The position numbers were made by a program, and so were the translations under genes. The notes under the pieces are model-generated. The model saw only the letters and a program-made list of their open reading frames with translations. It was not told where the DNA came from and made no database searches. 64,000 nt of DNA, from assembly GCF_021532375.1 (NCBI RefSeq), contig NZ_JAKGAP010000006.1, positions 1-64,000 on the forward strand. The letters are read 5' to 3'. Positions within the stretch are counted from its first letter, which is position 1, and every line of letters starts with the position of its first letter. The stretch is from Paenibacillus alkaliterrae (GTDB lineage Bacteria > Bacillota > Bacilli > Paenibacillales > Paenibacillaceae). Below are positions 26,340-34,342 of the stretch, one piece after another.

Positions 26340-28377
26340 CCTTTGCCTCGAATTGACTGCGGAACGGCTCGTTATTCTCACTCGAAATATGCTCATAAGT
26401 TCCATTTGGCTGCAGCTCACGCGCCTTAACGTTATCGTTAATGTTGAGCTGCAGCATTTTTATTAAGATTTGCCGCAGCGAGGTATCGAATACCGGACAC
26501 ATGAGCTCAATGCGGCGGGTCAGATTGCGCGTCATCCAATCTGCGCTGGACAAATATACTTCCTCTTCTCCGCCGTTATAGAAGTACATGATTCTCGAAT
26601 GCTCGAGGAAACGGTCCACGATGCTGATGACCTGAATGTTCTCGCTCCTGCCGGGCACGCCCGGCCTGAGGCAGCATACCCCGCGGACGATAAGTACGAT
26701 CTTCACGCCGGCCTGCGAGGCATCATACAGCTTATCGATCATTTCCTGATTCGACAAGGAGTTCATCTTGGCAATAATTCGAGCTGGCTTGCCAGCCATC
26801 GAATTCAAGCGCTCACGATCGATAAGTCGAAAAAGCTTTTCCTTCAAGTCGGTAGGAGCAACGCCGAAAGCCTTCCATTCATAAGGAGAGGAATAACCTG
26901 TCACCTCATTGAAAAGCGCCGAAGCGTCTCCTCCAATGATGGGATGAGAGGTAAATAAACCGATATCCGTATACAAGGTAGCCGTACTATCGTTGTAATT
27001 GCCTGTTCCGACATGTACATAACGGCGAAGCGTTCCCTGCTCGCGCCGAACGACAAGCAATATTTTGGCATGCGTCTTTAAACCAACTAACCCATACACG
27101 ACGTGGCAGCCGGCCTTCTCGAGCTGACGGGCCCACGCAATATTCCGTTCCTCGTCAAACCTTGCCTTCAGCTCCACAACGACGGTCACCTGCTTACCCG
27201 ATTCGGCTGCCTTCCCAAGCGCTTGTACTAGCGCAGACTGGCCGCTGACGCGATACAGCGTCATCTTTATCGCCAGTACGTCCGGATCGTATGCGGCCTG
27301 CATCACAAAATCGTTTACGGCATCGAATGATTCATAAGGGTGGTACATGAGTACGTCTCGCTGACGAATAACCTCGAACATATCATCGGTATCGTCAAAC
27401 TCCCTTGGATATACCGGCTCCAGCTTCTCGTAGCGCAAATGCTCATAGCCCTGCAGCGCGCTGACGAACTTCATAAGGAAGCTCAAATCAAGGGGGCCGT
27501 CGATTTCGAATAAATTATCTTCGATCTCGAGCTCTTCCGTGAGCATTTCGAGTGCATAGGGATGCATGCCTTTCGCAACCTCGAGACGAACCGGAATTCC
27601 CCAGCGGCGGCGTCGCAGCTCCTTCTCGATTTCCTCCAGCAGATCCTCCGCATCCTCTTCATTCAAAGTGATGTCTGCGTCGCGGGTCAGCCGGAACGGA
27701 CTAACCGAGAAAGGTATGTATCCATTAAACAACGTATCTATAAACTTCTCGATCAAATCCTCAAGAAGCACGAATTCCGTTTTTTTGCTGTTTGTTCTTC
27801 CAGGCACCGGTACAAACCTTGGCAAAATGGAAGGAACCTGCACGATGGCAAAGTAAGGCTCCTCCTCTGGAGGATCTCCCTCCTGCCGAAGCAGAACGGA
27901 TAAATATAATTCCTTCGTATGAACAAGCGGAAACGGTCTGCTTTGATCGACTGCCATGGGCGTAAGAACAGGAAATACGATTTCGTGAAAATAGTCCGAA
28001 ACCGCTTTCGTCTGCGTCACATTCAGCTCATCGATGGACCGAATGAAAATACCTTCCCGGCTCAAGCAGCGAAATACTTCCCGGTAGGTGCGGTATTGAT
28101 CTAGCACCATCTGCGTCGCACGTTTTATCAATCTTTTCCATAGTCCCGGTGCCGTATAGCCAGTGAAATCGGTCTTCGTTAAACCCGCTCTCATCTGCAT
28201 CTGTATACCTGCCACTCGCACGCTCATGAACTCATCAAGATTGCTTGTGACAATGGCCAAAAACTTCGTTCGTTCAAGCAAAGGATTGCTTGTATCTTGC
28301 GCTTCCTGCAGAACTCTTCGATTAAATTCGATCCAACTCAAATCGCGGTTTACATAGTTGGACATCTGCTTAGTCAT
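26311..28377 (-). CDS. ppk: polyphosphate kinase 1
   Basis: Reversibly polymerises the gamma-phosphate of ATP into polyphosphate. The N-terminal domain starts NRDLSWIEFNRRVLQEAQD. The head domain follows (RPFPLVHTKELYLSV, QVPSILPRFVPV). The two PLD-like catalytic domains contain YHPYESFDAVNDFV, IKMTLYRVSGQSALV, ELKARFDEERNI and GLKTHAKILLV, where His436 corresponds to the phosphorylated His435 of E. coli. The RNLTRRIELMCPVFD segment is conserved. The length of 688 aa is normal. A hairpin-plus-GGAGG repeat lies just upstream (28386-28424). Confidence 0.96.
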   Translation of the reverse strand: MTKQMSNYVNRDLSWIEFNRRVLQEAQDTSNPLLERTKFLAIVTSNLDEFMSVRVAGIQMQMRAGLTKTDFTGYTAPGLWKRLIKRATQMVLDQYRTYREVFRCLSREGIFIRSIDELNVTQTKAVSDYFHEIVFPVLTPMAVDQSRPFPLVHTKELYLSVLLRQEGDPPEEEPYFAIVQVPSILPRFVPVPGRTNSKKTEFVLLEDLIEKFIDTLFNGYIPFSVSPFRLTRDADITLNEEDAEDLLEEIEKELRRRRWGIPVRLEVAKGMHPYALEMLTEELEIEDNLFEIDGPLDLSFLMKFVSALQGYEHLRYEKLEPVYPREFDDTDDMFEVIRQRDVLMYHPYESFDAVNDFVMQAAYDPDVLAIKMTLYRVSGQSALVQALGKAAESGKQVTVVVELKARFDEERNIAWARQLEKAGCHVVYGLVGLKTHAKILLVVRREQGTLRRYVHVGTGNYNDSTATLYTDIGLFTSHPIIGGDASALFNEVTGYSSPYEWKAFGVAPTDLKEKLFRLIDRERLNSMAGKPARIIAKMNSLSNQEMIDKLYDASQAGVKIVLIVRGVCCLRPGVPGRSENIQVISIVDRFLEHSRIMYFYNGGEEEVYLSSADWMTRNLTRRIELMCPVFDTSLRQILIKMLQLNINDNVKARELQPNGTYEHISSENNEPFRSQFEAKVISSWKDRA

Positions 28378-28385
28378 TTCTCACG

Positions 28386-28424
28386 CCTCCTGAAAAGTTT
28401 GCAAGGCAAACTAACTTCGTAAGC
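28386..28424 (-). repeat. hairpin-RBS repeat, copy 1 (before ppk)
   Basis: On the minus strand: GCTTACGAAGTTAG, then AGTTTGC-CTT-GCAAACTT forming a hairpin, then CAGGAGG serving ppk. It closely matches copies at 28931-28971 and 33565-33605. Confidence 0.75.
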
Positions 28425-28530
28425 CAAGAGCTCACTCTCACGATATGAATGGTTAAAAGATGCATTACTATTCTATTATGAGGTATGACTATTATTTCCA
28501 TGTTAACCTTTTGTAAAAAGGACGTAAATA

Positions 28531-28923
28531 TTAGAAGCGTCCGATTTTAAAATGACCGCCTCGCATTCTTTTTTCGATCCATTGAAGCATCAATTGACGG
28601 TAAAATGTACGCGTAGCGGGCAAAAGCAAAGTAATGCCTAGTATGTCTGAGAAAAAACCTGGCAGCAGCAATAAAAGTCCGCCCGCAACGACACAGATAC
28701 CGTCCAACAGTGAACGGCCCGGAATTTGTCCGAGCTGTAATTGGTGCTGCGCCTCGCTCCATACCTTTCTTCCCTCTGCAAGCGACAAGAAAGCACCGGC
28801 TAATCCCATTATCATAAGAATTAAAAAAGCCGTCCAGCCTCCAAGCCAATTGCCTACCTGCAGTATGCCCCACAACTCCAAAAAGGGTAAAACAATAATT
28901 ACAGCTAACAGCCATCTGTTCAT
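28531..28923 (-). CDS. fxsA: FxsA-family membrane protein
   Basis: A 130-aa cytoplasmic-membrane protein named for suppression of phage T7 exclusion by F plasmid in E. coli. Its native role is unknown. Helices are WLLAVIIVLPFLELWGILQV, GGWTAFLILMIMGLAGAFLSL and ICVVAGGLLLLLPGFFSDILG. The G-x-L-LLLPGFFSD-x-LG motif and the following LLPATR are family hallmarks. The C-terminus is basic and cytoplasmic. The ribosome site lies within a hairpin-RBS repeat copy (28931-28971). The same neighbourhood (pyk, thioesterase, fxsA) occurs in other Bacillales. Confidence 0.92.
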   Translation of the reverse strand: MNRWLLAVIIVLPFLELWGILQVGNWLGGWTAFLILMIMGLAGAFLSLAEGRKVWSEAQHQLQLGQIPGRSLLDGICVVAGGLLLLLPGFFSDILGITLLLPATRTFYRQLMLQWIEKRMRGGHFKIGRF

Positions 28924-28930
28924 GATTGAT

Positions 28931-28971
28931 CCTCCTCAAAAGTTTTGCGAAGCAAAACTTACTTCGTAAGC
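28931..28971 (-). repeat. hairpin-RBS repeat, copy 2 (before fxsA)
   Basis: On the minus strand: GCTTACGAAGTA, then AGTTTTGC-TTC-GCAAAACT hairpin, then TTTGAGGAGG as the fxsA ribosome site. The stem is perfect over 8 bp. Confidence 0.75.
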
Positions 28972-28977
28972 ATGAGC

Positions 28978-29445
28978 TTAGGTTTTGCGCAATCGCTCAT
29001 ATAAATCCGGTATCACCTTGTTTAATCGAGCTGGCTGCCATTGCTCGTTCACCCACACATGTTTCGTTCCTCCTTCGACTAACAGCTCGCCCGGCAGCTG
29101 TTCATCCGATGAGAGCAGCTTCTCATGAAAATCTGTTTGTGTTACTCTTCTTACCTGTGATTCAAAGGTAACGCGCAGAGGCGAACATTCCGAAATACGC
29201 GTACATACAAGAACGGTATCATCATAACGAGCAGGAAGGATATAACGGCATTGCAAATCAACGACCGGGAGCAGCAGTCCTTTCTTCTCGATCGTCTTAT
29301 AGTCATAGCCGGCATTTCTTATCCATTCCGTACGTCCAACTTCAAACCAAGTTACATAATTGCCGTGAAAAACGACGCCCATTTGATCCGTTTCTTGATA
29401 CCGGACGCGAAGCGGATGCAAGAACCAACTGCTGGTTACGCTCAT
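28978..29445 (-). CDS. acyl-CoA thioesterase, 4HBT (YbgC/FadM) hotdog family
   Basis: A 155-aa hotdog-fold thioesterase. The motif RVRYQETDQMGVVFHGNYVTWFEVGRT contains the YbgC catalytic pattern (Y-x-D-T-D-x-x-G-V-V-x-H-x-N-Y with substitutions: Glu replaces the first Asp). LDVRY-type strands follow (VVDLQCRYILPARYDD). The start at 29445 follows AAGGAGGAG. The earlier ATG at 29478 lacks a site. It lies 72 bases after pyk and before fxsA. It probably hydrolyses acyl-CoA, with the chain length unknown. Confidence 0.88.
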   Translation of the reverse strand: MSVTSSWFLHPLRVRYQETDQMGVVFHGNYVTWFEVGRTEWIRNAGYDYKTIEKKGLLLPVVDLQCRYILPARYDDTVLVCTRISECSPLRVTFESQVRRVTQTDFHEKLLSSDEQLPGELLVEGGTKHVWVNEQWQPARLNKVIPDLYERLRKT

Positions 29446-29478
29446 GATGCTCCTCCTTCGAAAGTGCGGGGTTAACAA

Positions 29479-29506
29479 AAAGCGACGGTGAGATCACCAT
29501 CGCTTT
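29479..29506 (-). terminator. terminator of pyk
   Basis: AAAGCGA-GGTG..CACC-TCGCTTT hairpin followed by TTTTTGTT on the minus strand, 43 bases after the pyk stop. It separates the acc-pyk unit from the thioesterase. Confidence 0.75.
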
Positions 29507-29549
29507 CGCATTTGCTCGTTATGATTTGTTTCCCGATGAGAATTGTTAT

Positions 29550-31304
29550 TTACAGAACCTTCGATTGGCCGTGATAGATCACGCCGGTTTCGCCGTAAAT
29601 GGTCACTTCCATATCATCCTGAAGCAGCTCTGTCGCGTTCGATACTCCAAGAATAACAGGGATGCCAAGGTTAAGACCAACAACCGCGGCATGGCTTGTA
29701 ATGCCGCCTTGCTCTGTGATAACCGCTGCCGCTTTCTCGAATGCAGGCATATATTCTTTGTCTGTCGAAACCGCTACAAGAATGGAGCCTTGCGTCGTTT
29801 TCGCGATTGCTTCTTGAGGCGTGCGGGCAACAACAATTTTACCGGTTGCGGTTTGACTTCCGATACCTTGTCCTTGCGCCAAAAGCTCACCGATGTGGTG
29901 AATTTTGATCAGGTTCGTTGTTCCGGAGCGGCCAACAGGTACGCCTGCTGTAATCACGACTGTGTCGCCCAAGCTTAGGAAGCCCGTGCTCATACCGCCT
30001 TTTACAGCATTTTCGAACATCTCGTCCGTTGTAGCGGCATCTGGACCCAATACAGCGAATACGCCCCAAATGAGTGAAAGACGACGCAGCACCTTTTCAT
30101 CCGTCGTTACAGCAATAATCGGAGACTTAGGCTTGTACTTCGACACCATGCGAGCCGTAAAACCGCTTTGCGTAGAAGTAATAATCGCTTTCGCGCGCAG
30201 ATCAAGCGCAGAGTTCGCAACGGCTTGGCTAATGGCTTCCGTAACGGTCGTTTGTTGAGCATTGGCTTGCTTCGTGAAAATCTCACGGTATTCCAAAGCA
30301 TTCTCAGCACGCTCCGCGATACGAGCCATCGTCTGCACCGATTCGACCGGATAACGGCCTGCTGCCGTTTCGCCGGAGAGCATGATTGCGTCCGTGCCGT
30401 CGAAGATCGCATTCGCTACGTCACTTGCTTCGGCACGGGTCGGACGAGGATTGCGCTGCATGGAATCCAGCATTTGAGTAGCCGTGATAACCGGTTTTCC
30501 TACGCGATTGCCTTTTTTAATCATGTTCTTTTGAACGAGCGGAACTTCCTCGGCTGGAATTTCTACGCCAAGGTCGCCGCGCGCAACCATCAGACCGTCG
30601 GACACTTCAAGAATTTCATCCAGATTGTCAACGCCTTCTTGGTTTTCGATCTTTGAAATGATTTGGATATGTCCTGCGTCATGGCGCTCAAGAAGCTCAC
30701 GAATCTCCAGCACGTCGCTAGCTTTGCGCACGAAGGAAGCCGCGATAAAATCAACGCCTTGCTCGATACCGAATACGATATCATTGGCATCTTTCTCCGT
30801 AATACCAGGCAAAGAAATTTTCACGCCAGGTACGTTTACGCCTTTTTTGCTTTTGATCGGCCCGCTGTTTACAATACGGCAAATGATCTCTGTGCCTTGC
30901 ACTTCTTCTACCGTCAAGCCGATCAAACCATCGTCGATCAAAATAGTCGAGCCAACGGATACATCGTTTGGAAGATTGTTGTATGTAATCGGAACGCGAT
31001 TACGATCGCCCAAAATCTCTTCTGTAGTAAGTGTAATGGTCTCGCCTTGATTAAGTTCAATCGGCTCTTCCTTCAGCTTGCCAAGACGAATTTCAGGTCC
31101 TTTCGTATCAAGCAACACGGCAACTGAAGTACCCAGCTCTGCATTTGCAAGGCGAATGTTCTTGATACGGTTACCGTGCTCCTCGAAATCTCCGTGGGAG
31201 AAGTTAAGACGGGCAACGTTCATTCCTGCTTTGATGAGTTTCTTTGTGTTTTCCAACGATTCGCTGGATGGTCCGATAGTACAAACGATTTTTGTTTTAC
31301 GCAT
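29550..31304 (-). CDS. pyk: pyruvate kinase
   Basis: Converts PEP and ADP to pyruvate and ATP. The barrel starts [16 protein letters not shown], with [13 protein letters not shown] and the signature [35 protein letters not shown] and [43 protein letters not shown] are all intact. After about residue 475 comes the extra C-terminal domain of Bacillus-type enzymes, a PEP-utilising mobile-domain homologue ([24 protein letters not shown]), giving 584 aa. It follows accA after 88 bases. pfkA, which sits here in B. subtilis, is absent. Confidence 0.97.
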   Translation of the reverse strand: MRKTKIVCTIGPSSESLENTKKLIKAGMNVARLNFSHGDFEEHGNRIKNIRLANAELGTSVAVLLDTKGPEIRLGKLKEEPIELNQGETITLTTEEILGDRNRVPITYNNLPNDVSVGSTILIDDGLIGLTVEEVQGTEIICRIVNSGPIKSKKGVNVPGVKISLPGITEKDANDIVFGIEQGVDFIAASFVRKASDVLEIRELLERHDAGHIQIISKIENQEGVDNLDEILEVSDGLMVARGDLGVEIPAEEVPLVQKNMIKKGNRVGKPVITATQMLDSMQRNPRPTRAEASDVANAIFDGTDAIMLSGETAAGRYPVESVQTMARIAERAENALEYREIFTKQANAQQTTVTEAISQAVANSALDLRAKAIITSTQSGFTARMVSKYKPKSPIIAVTTDEKVLRRLSLIWGVFAVLGPDAATTDEMFENAVKGGMSTGFLSLGDTVVITAGVPVGRSGTTNLIKIHHIGELLAQGQGIGSQTATGKIVVARTPQEAIAKTTQGSILVAVSTDKEYMPAFEKAAAVITEQGGITSHAAVVGLNLGIPVILGVSNATELLQDDMEVTIYGETGVIYHGQSKVL

Positions 31305-31392
31305 GTTAAATTTCCTCCGTCAAATGCCTGATATTCTATTATATACTGACACGATCCTCCACTGCATATGCAGTGGAAAATTGTACACGTTG

Positions 31393-32466
31393 TTACTGTG
31401 CGGTCGGAGCCGCTTCTGGAGTCTGCTCAGCCGATTGTGCAATTTCGCTGATTCTGTCAACCGTACTTGCTTCCTGCGCAGATGCGCTGGAAGTCTCCGT
31501 TGACTGCTGCTGGGCTATCCGGAACTGGCCTACTTTCCGGAATTTATTGTAGCGATCCTCGATAAGCTGCTCTGCATTCATCGGTAATAGCTCCTGAAGA
31601 TGCTGCCATAGCTTATCCTTAATTTGTTCAGCCTGAAATTCTAAATCTTTGTGAGCGCCGCCCTGCGGTTCTGCAATGATATCCTCAATAACGCCGAATT
31701 CCAGCAAATCCTTCGCTGTAATTTTCATCGCTTCGGCAGCTTGATCCGCCCTGGACGCATCCTTCCACAGAATGGATGCCGCGCCGTTTGGAGAAATAGC
31801 GCTATAAATCGCATTTTCCAGCATTAATACCCGGTTGCCCACACCTAAAGCTAACGCGCCGCCGCTGCCGCCTTCACCTATAACGATGCAAATGATAGGC
31901 ACGCCGAAGCCGGCCATCTCCCGGAGGTTGCGAGCAATCGCTTCTGATTGTCCGCGCTCCTCGGCGGTTTTGCCCGGATATGCGCCCTTCGTATCAATAA
32001 AGGTAATAATTGGCCGCTTAAACTTGTTGGCTTGCTCCATAAACCGAAGCGCCTTGCGAAAGCCCTCTGGATGAGGGCTGCCGAAGAAACGAGCAATATT
32101 CTCACGCGTATCCTTGCCTCGCTGATGGCCAATTACAGTAACTGGAACACCATTAAGCTTAGCAAGACCGCCTACGATAGCAAGATCATCGGCAAACAGA
32201 CGATCGCCGTGCAGTTCCATAAAATCGGTAAACACCGTTTGGATGAAATCAAGCGACGTTGGCCGCTGATGATGACGGGCCATATGCATTTTTTGTGCTG
32301 GCGTAAGCTCGTTATAAAGCTCATCCTCAAGCTGCTTGCATTTCTGCTCCAAGCGTATTATTTCTTCCGAGAAGTCAATCCCCTTCTCCACGCTTAAGTT
32401 CTTCAGCTCTGTAATCTTTTGCCGGAAATCGTTCAGCGGTTTCTCAAAAGGCAGCTCACCCGCCAT
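31393..32466 (-). CDS. accA: acetyl-CoA carboxylase carboxyltransferase subunit alpha
   Basis: Forms the carboxyltransferase with AccD, making malonyl-CoA for fatty acid synthesis. Motifs are [93 protein letters not shown] and [17 protein letters not shown]. It has 357 aa against about 320 usual, because after [21 protein letters not shown] there is a tail of about 40 residues rich in Ala, Gln, Ser and Thr. Its start overlaps the accD stop by 11 bases, so the subunits are translated in coupled fashion. Confidence 0.96.
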   Translation of the reverse strand: MAGELPFEKPLNDFRQKITELKNLSVEKGIDFSEEIIRLEQKCKQLEDELYNELTPAQKMHMARHHQRPTSLDFIQTVFTDFMELHGDRLFADDLAIVGGLAKLNGVPVTVIGHQRGKDTRENIARFFGSPHPEGFRKALRFMEQANKFKRPIITFIDTKGAYPGKTAEERGQSEAIARNLREMAGFGVPIICIVIGEGGSGGALALGVGNRVLMLENAIYSAISPNGAASILWKDASRADQAAEAMKITAKDLLEFGVIEDIIAEPQGGAHKDLEFQAEQIKDKLWQHLQELLPMNAEQLIEDRYNKFRKVGQFRIAQQQSTETSSASAQEASTVDRISEIAQSAEQTPEAAPTAQ

Positions 32467-33325
32467 AGGATGTTTCCTCCCTTACGCAATGCATATCAAG
32501 CAGCTTTGCTAACGTAGGCTTCATGTCTTTGCGGTGTACGACTTTATCCAACTGGCCATGTTGCAAATTAAACTCTGCCGTTTGGAAATCATCAGGCAGC
32601 TTCTGGCGAATCGTTTGTTCGATGACAATACGTCCGGCAAAACCGATTAATGCGCCAGGCTCGGCCAAATTATAATCGCCCAAGCTCGCAAAGCTTGCTG
32701 AAACCCCGCCCGTAGTAGGATCTGTGAAAATGGAAATAAACAAACCGCCGGCGCCTTGAAATTTAGAGAGCGCAGCGCTCGTTTTCGCCATTTGCATAAG
32801 GCTTAAAATACTCTCTTGCATCCGGGCGCCGCCAGACGTAGAGAAAATAAGAAGCGGCAGCTGCTTGGCATGAGCCGCTTCGATTGCTCTAGTAATCTTC
32901 TCTCCGACGACTGAACCCATACTCCCGGTGAAAAAATCAAAGCTCATAACCGCTACGACAACTGGAAAACCGCCGATCGTGCCTTCTCCCGTTATAACAG
33001 CTTCTCGCAGGTTCGACTTGCTTTTCTGCTGCTCAAGCTTACTTGCATAACCAGGAAATGCAAGAGGATCGATGGATTCCATATTCGCATCATACTCGAG
33101 CAGATGCCCATCATCGAGCGTTATGCCGATCCTTTCCCATGCGCTTAGCCGGAAATGATGGCCGCAGGAGGAGCAAACCTTTAAATTCTTTTCCAATTCT
33201 TTGCTGTACTGAATCGTGCCGCACTTCGAGCACTTATTCATCAAACCTTCCGGAATATCCCGCTTGCGCGGCTCCGAAGGTATCGTCGCATATTTCTTCT
33301 TCGTAAATAAGTCCTTTATTTGCAC
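32456..33325 (-). CDS. accD: acetyl-CoA carboxylase carboxyltransferase subunit beta
   Basis: Zinc-containing partner of AccA. The N-terminal zinc ribbon is [20 protein letters not shown] followed by SSCGHHF. The crotonase-like core shows [64 protein letters not shown] and [19 protein letters not shown] prefer the second GTG (33325) because GAGAGGTG lies 6 bases before it. The GTG at 33334 would start inside that site and add three residues. The length is about 289 aa. accA follows with an 11-base overlap. Confidence 0.95.
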   Translation of the reverse strand: MQIKDLFTKKKYATIPSEPRKRDIPEGLMNKCSKCGTIQYSKELEKNLKVCSSCGHHFRLSAWERIGITLDDGHLLEYDANMESIDPLAFPGYASKLEQQKSKSNLREAVITGEGTIGGFPVVVAVMSFDFFTGSMGSVVGEKITRAIEAAHAKQLPLLIFSTSGGARMQESILSLMQMAKTSAALSKFQGAGGLFISIFTDPTTGGVSASFASLGDYNLAEPGALIGFAGRIVIEQTIRQKLPDDFQTAEFNLQHGQLDKVVHRKDMKPTLAKLLDMHCVREETSYGG

Positions 33326-33368
33326 GTGTGACACCTCTCAAGGCGCAATAGTATAGAGCAGTCTACCA

Positions 33369-33557
33369 TCATGGCCGCATTATGGAGTTAAACACTTCCT
33401 GTACTTCCTCCAGTTCGCCTGACGGAACTAGTATCTCGTATTGCTGTTTTGACAGATTAACGGAGCGGATCTTCACCAAAAAACCTTCCTCCGTAAGCCG
33501 CTTCTTGATGTTATCTGCGATTTTTGCTGTTGGTGCGATATAAATGACCGTCCACAT
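33369..33557 (-). CDS. small DUF2007-like protein, about 62 aa
   Basis: Small beta-alpha-beta protein: WTVIYIAPTAKIADNIKKRL, then EEGFLVKIRSV, then QYEILVPSGELEEVQEVFN. This pattern resembles the ferredoxin-fold DUF2007 (putative signal-transducing) family and may belong to it. Two adjacent ATGs are possible (33560 and 33557). The second is 7 bases from GGAGG. The ribosome site is part of hairpin-RBS repeat copy 3. It sits just before accD on the same strand, so cotranscription with accDA is likely. The role is unknown. Confidence 0.75.
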   Translation of the reverse strand: MWTVIYIAPTAKIADNIKKRLTEEGFLVKIRSVNLSKQQYEILVPSGELEEVQEVFNSIMRP

Positions 33558-33564
33558 CATGGTA

Positions 33565-33605
33565 CCTCCTGAAAACTTTGCTAACGCAAAGTTCACTTAC
33601 TAAGC
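33565..33605 (-). repeat. hairpin-RBS repeat, copy 3 (before the DUF2007-like gene)
   Basis: On the minus strand: GCTTAGTAAGTG, then ACTTTGC-GTTA-GCAAAGT hairpin, then TTTCAGGAGG. Compared with copy 2, compensating changes keep the stem paired. Confidence 0.75.
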
Positions 33606-33654
33606 ATAGCTATTTCCCGGTAACTGGCCATATGATGTCATAATGATACCATAG

Positions 33655-34146
33655 TCATGGGGAATCCGGCAAATCATATCGGATCGCTTTCGGGTCCTGA
33701 TGTGCAATGCGGGCAGATGCGGCGGCCGCTAATCCTGCAACCAAGTCGTCCAAAAATACATGAATTCGTTCGCCCTTCAAATTCAACTGACGAATAATAC
33801 CGGGTTTTACTTTATCCAAATATCCGAAGCTCGTCAATCCGATCATGCCGTAAACATTCGTAATGCCAAGCGCCAGCGTTTCATCAACACCGTATAGCGA
33901 CTCATCGTTTTCCATAATCGACTGCAAGGGCTCAGGCAGCAGTCTTCGTTCAGCTAATTCATCTAGAGCTATGCCGGTATACATGACATATTGCACCTCG
34001 CGCTTCGCAAGCACCGCTCTGACGCTCTCCTCGCATTCCTCCAACGTCAAATCCCCGTTATAAGGGCGCTGCAGCGTATACACGATCTTCGTCACATCAT
34101 CAACCGAAACTCCCCGTTTCAAGAGCCATTTCTCGATACCCGTCAT
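33655..34146 (-). CDS. pgpA: phosphatidylglycerophosphatase A family protein, paralogue 2
   Basis: Second PgpA/YutG-family member, 163 aa from the chosen ATG at 34146 (GGGAGGG 9 bases upstream). An in-frame ATG at 34182 is less well placed. Shared segments with the 6341-6880 protein include WLLKRGV, LAKREVQYVMYTGIALDELAE, NDESLYGVDETLALGITNVYG, FGYLDKVKPGI and VFLDDLVAGLAAAASARIAH. About half the positions are identical by eye. The probable catalytic Asp pair is kept. It lies between dnaE and the DUF2007-like/accDA genes, in the slot of the malic-enzyme gene in B. subtilis. Confidence 0.85.
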   Translation of the reverse strand: MTGIEKWLLKRGVSVDDVTKIVYTLQRPYNGDLTLEECEESVRAVLAKREVQYVMYTGIALDELAERRLLPEPLQSIMENDESLYGVDETLALGITNVYGMIGLTSFGYLDKVKPGIIRQLNLKGERIHVFLDDLVAGLAAAASARIAHQDPKAIRYDLPDSP

Positions 34147-34342
34147 AAGCCCCATCCCTCCCGCAACTGCTTGTACGTTCATTTCGGAAACATAAGCATA
34201 AGCGGTTGAGGCCGACCCATGGCCGCCAATCGAACTCCTTGGCTATTAAAGCCATCTCCGCTTGTATCTCTAAACATATGCGGGTACAAGCATTGACGTG
34301 CCTATGAAATGCAATTGTTCGCGAGTTTTTTTGATTCATCCG

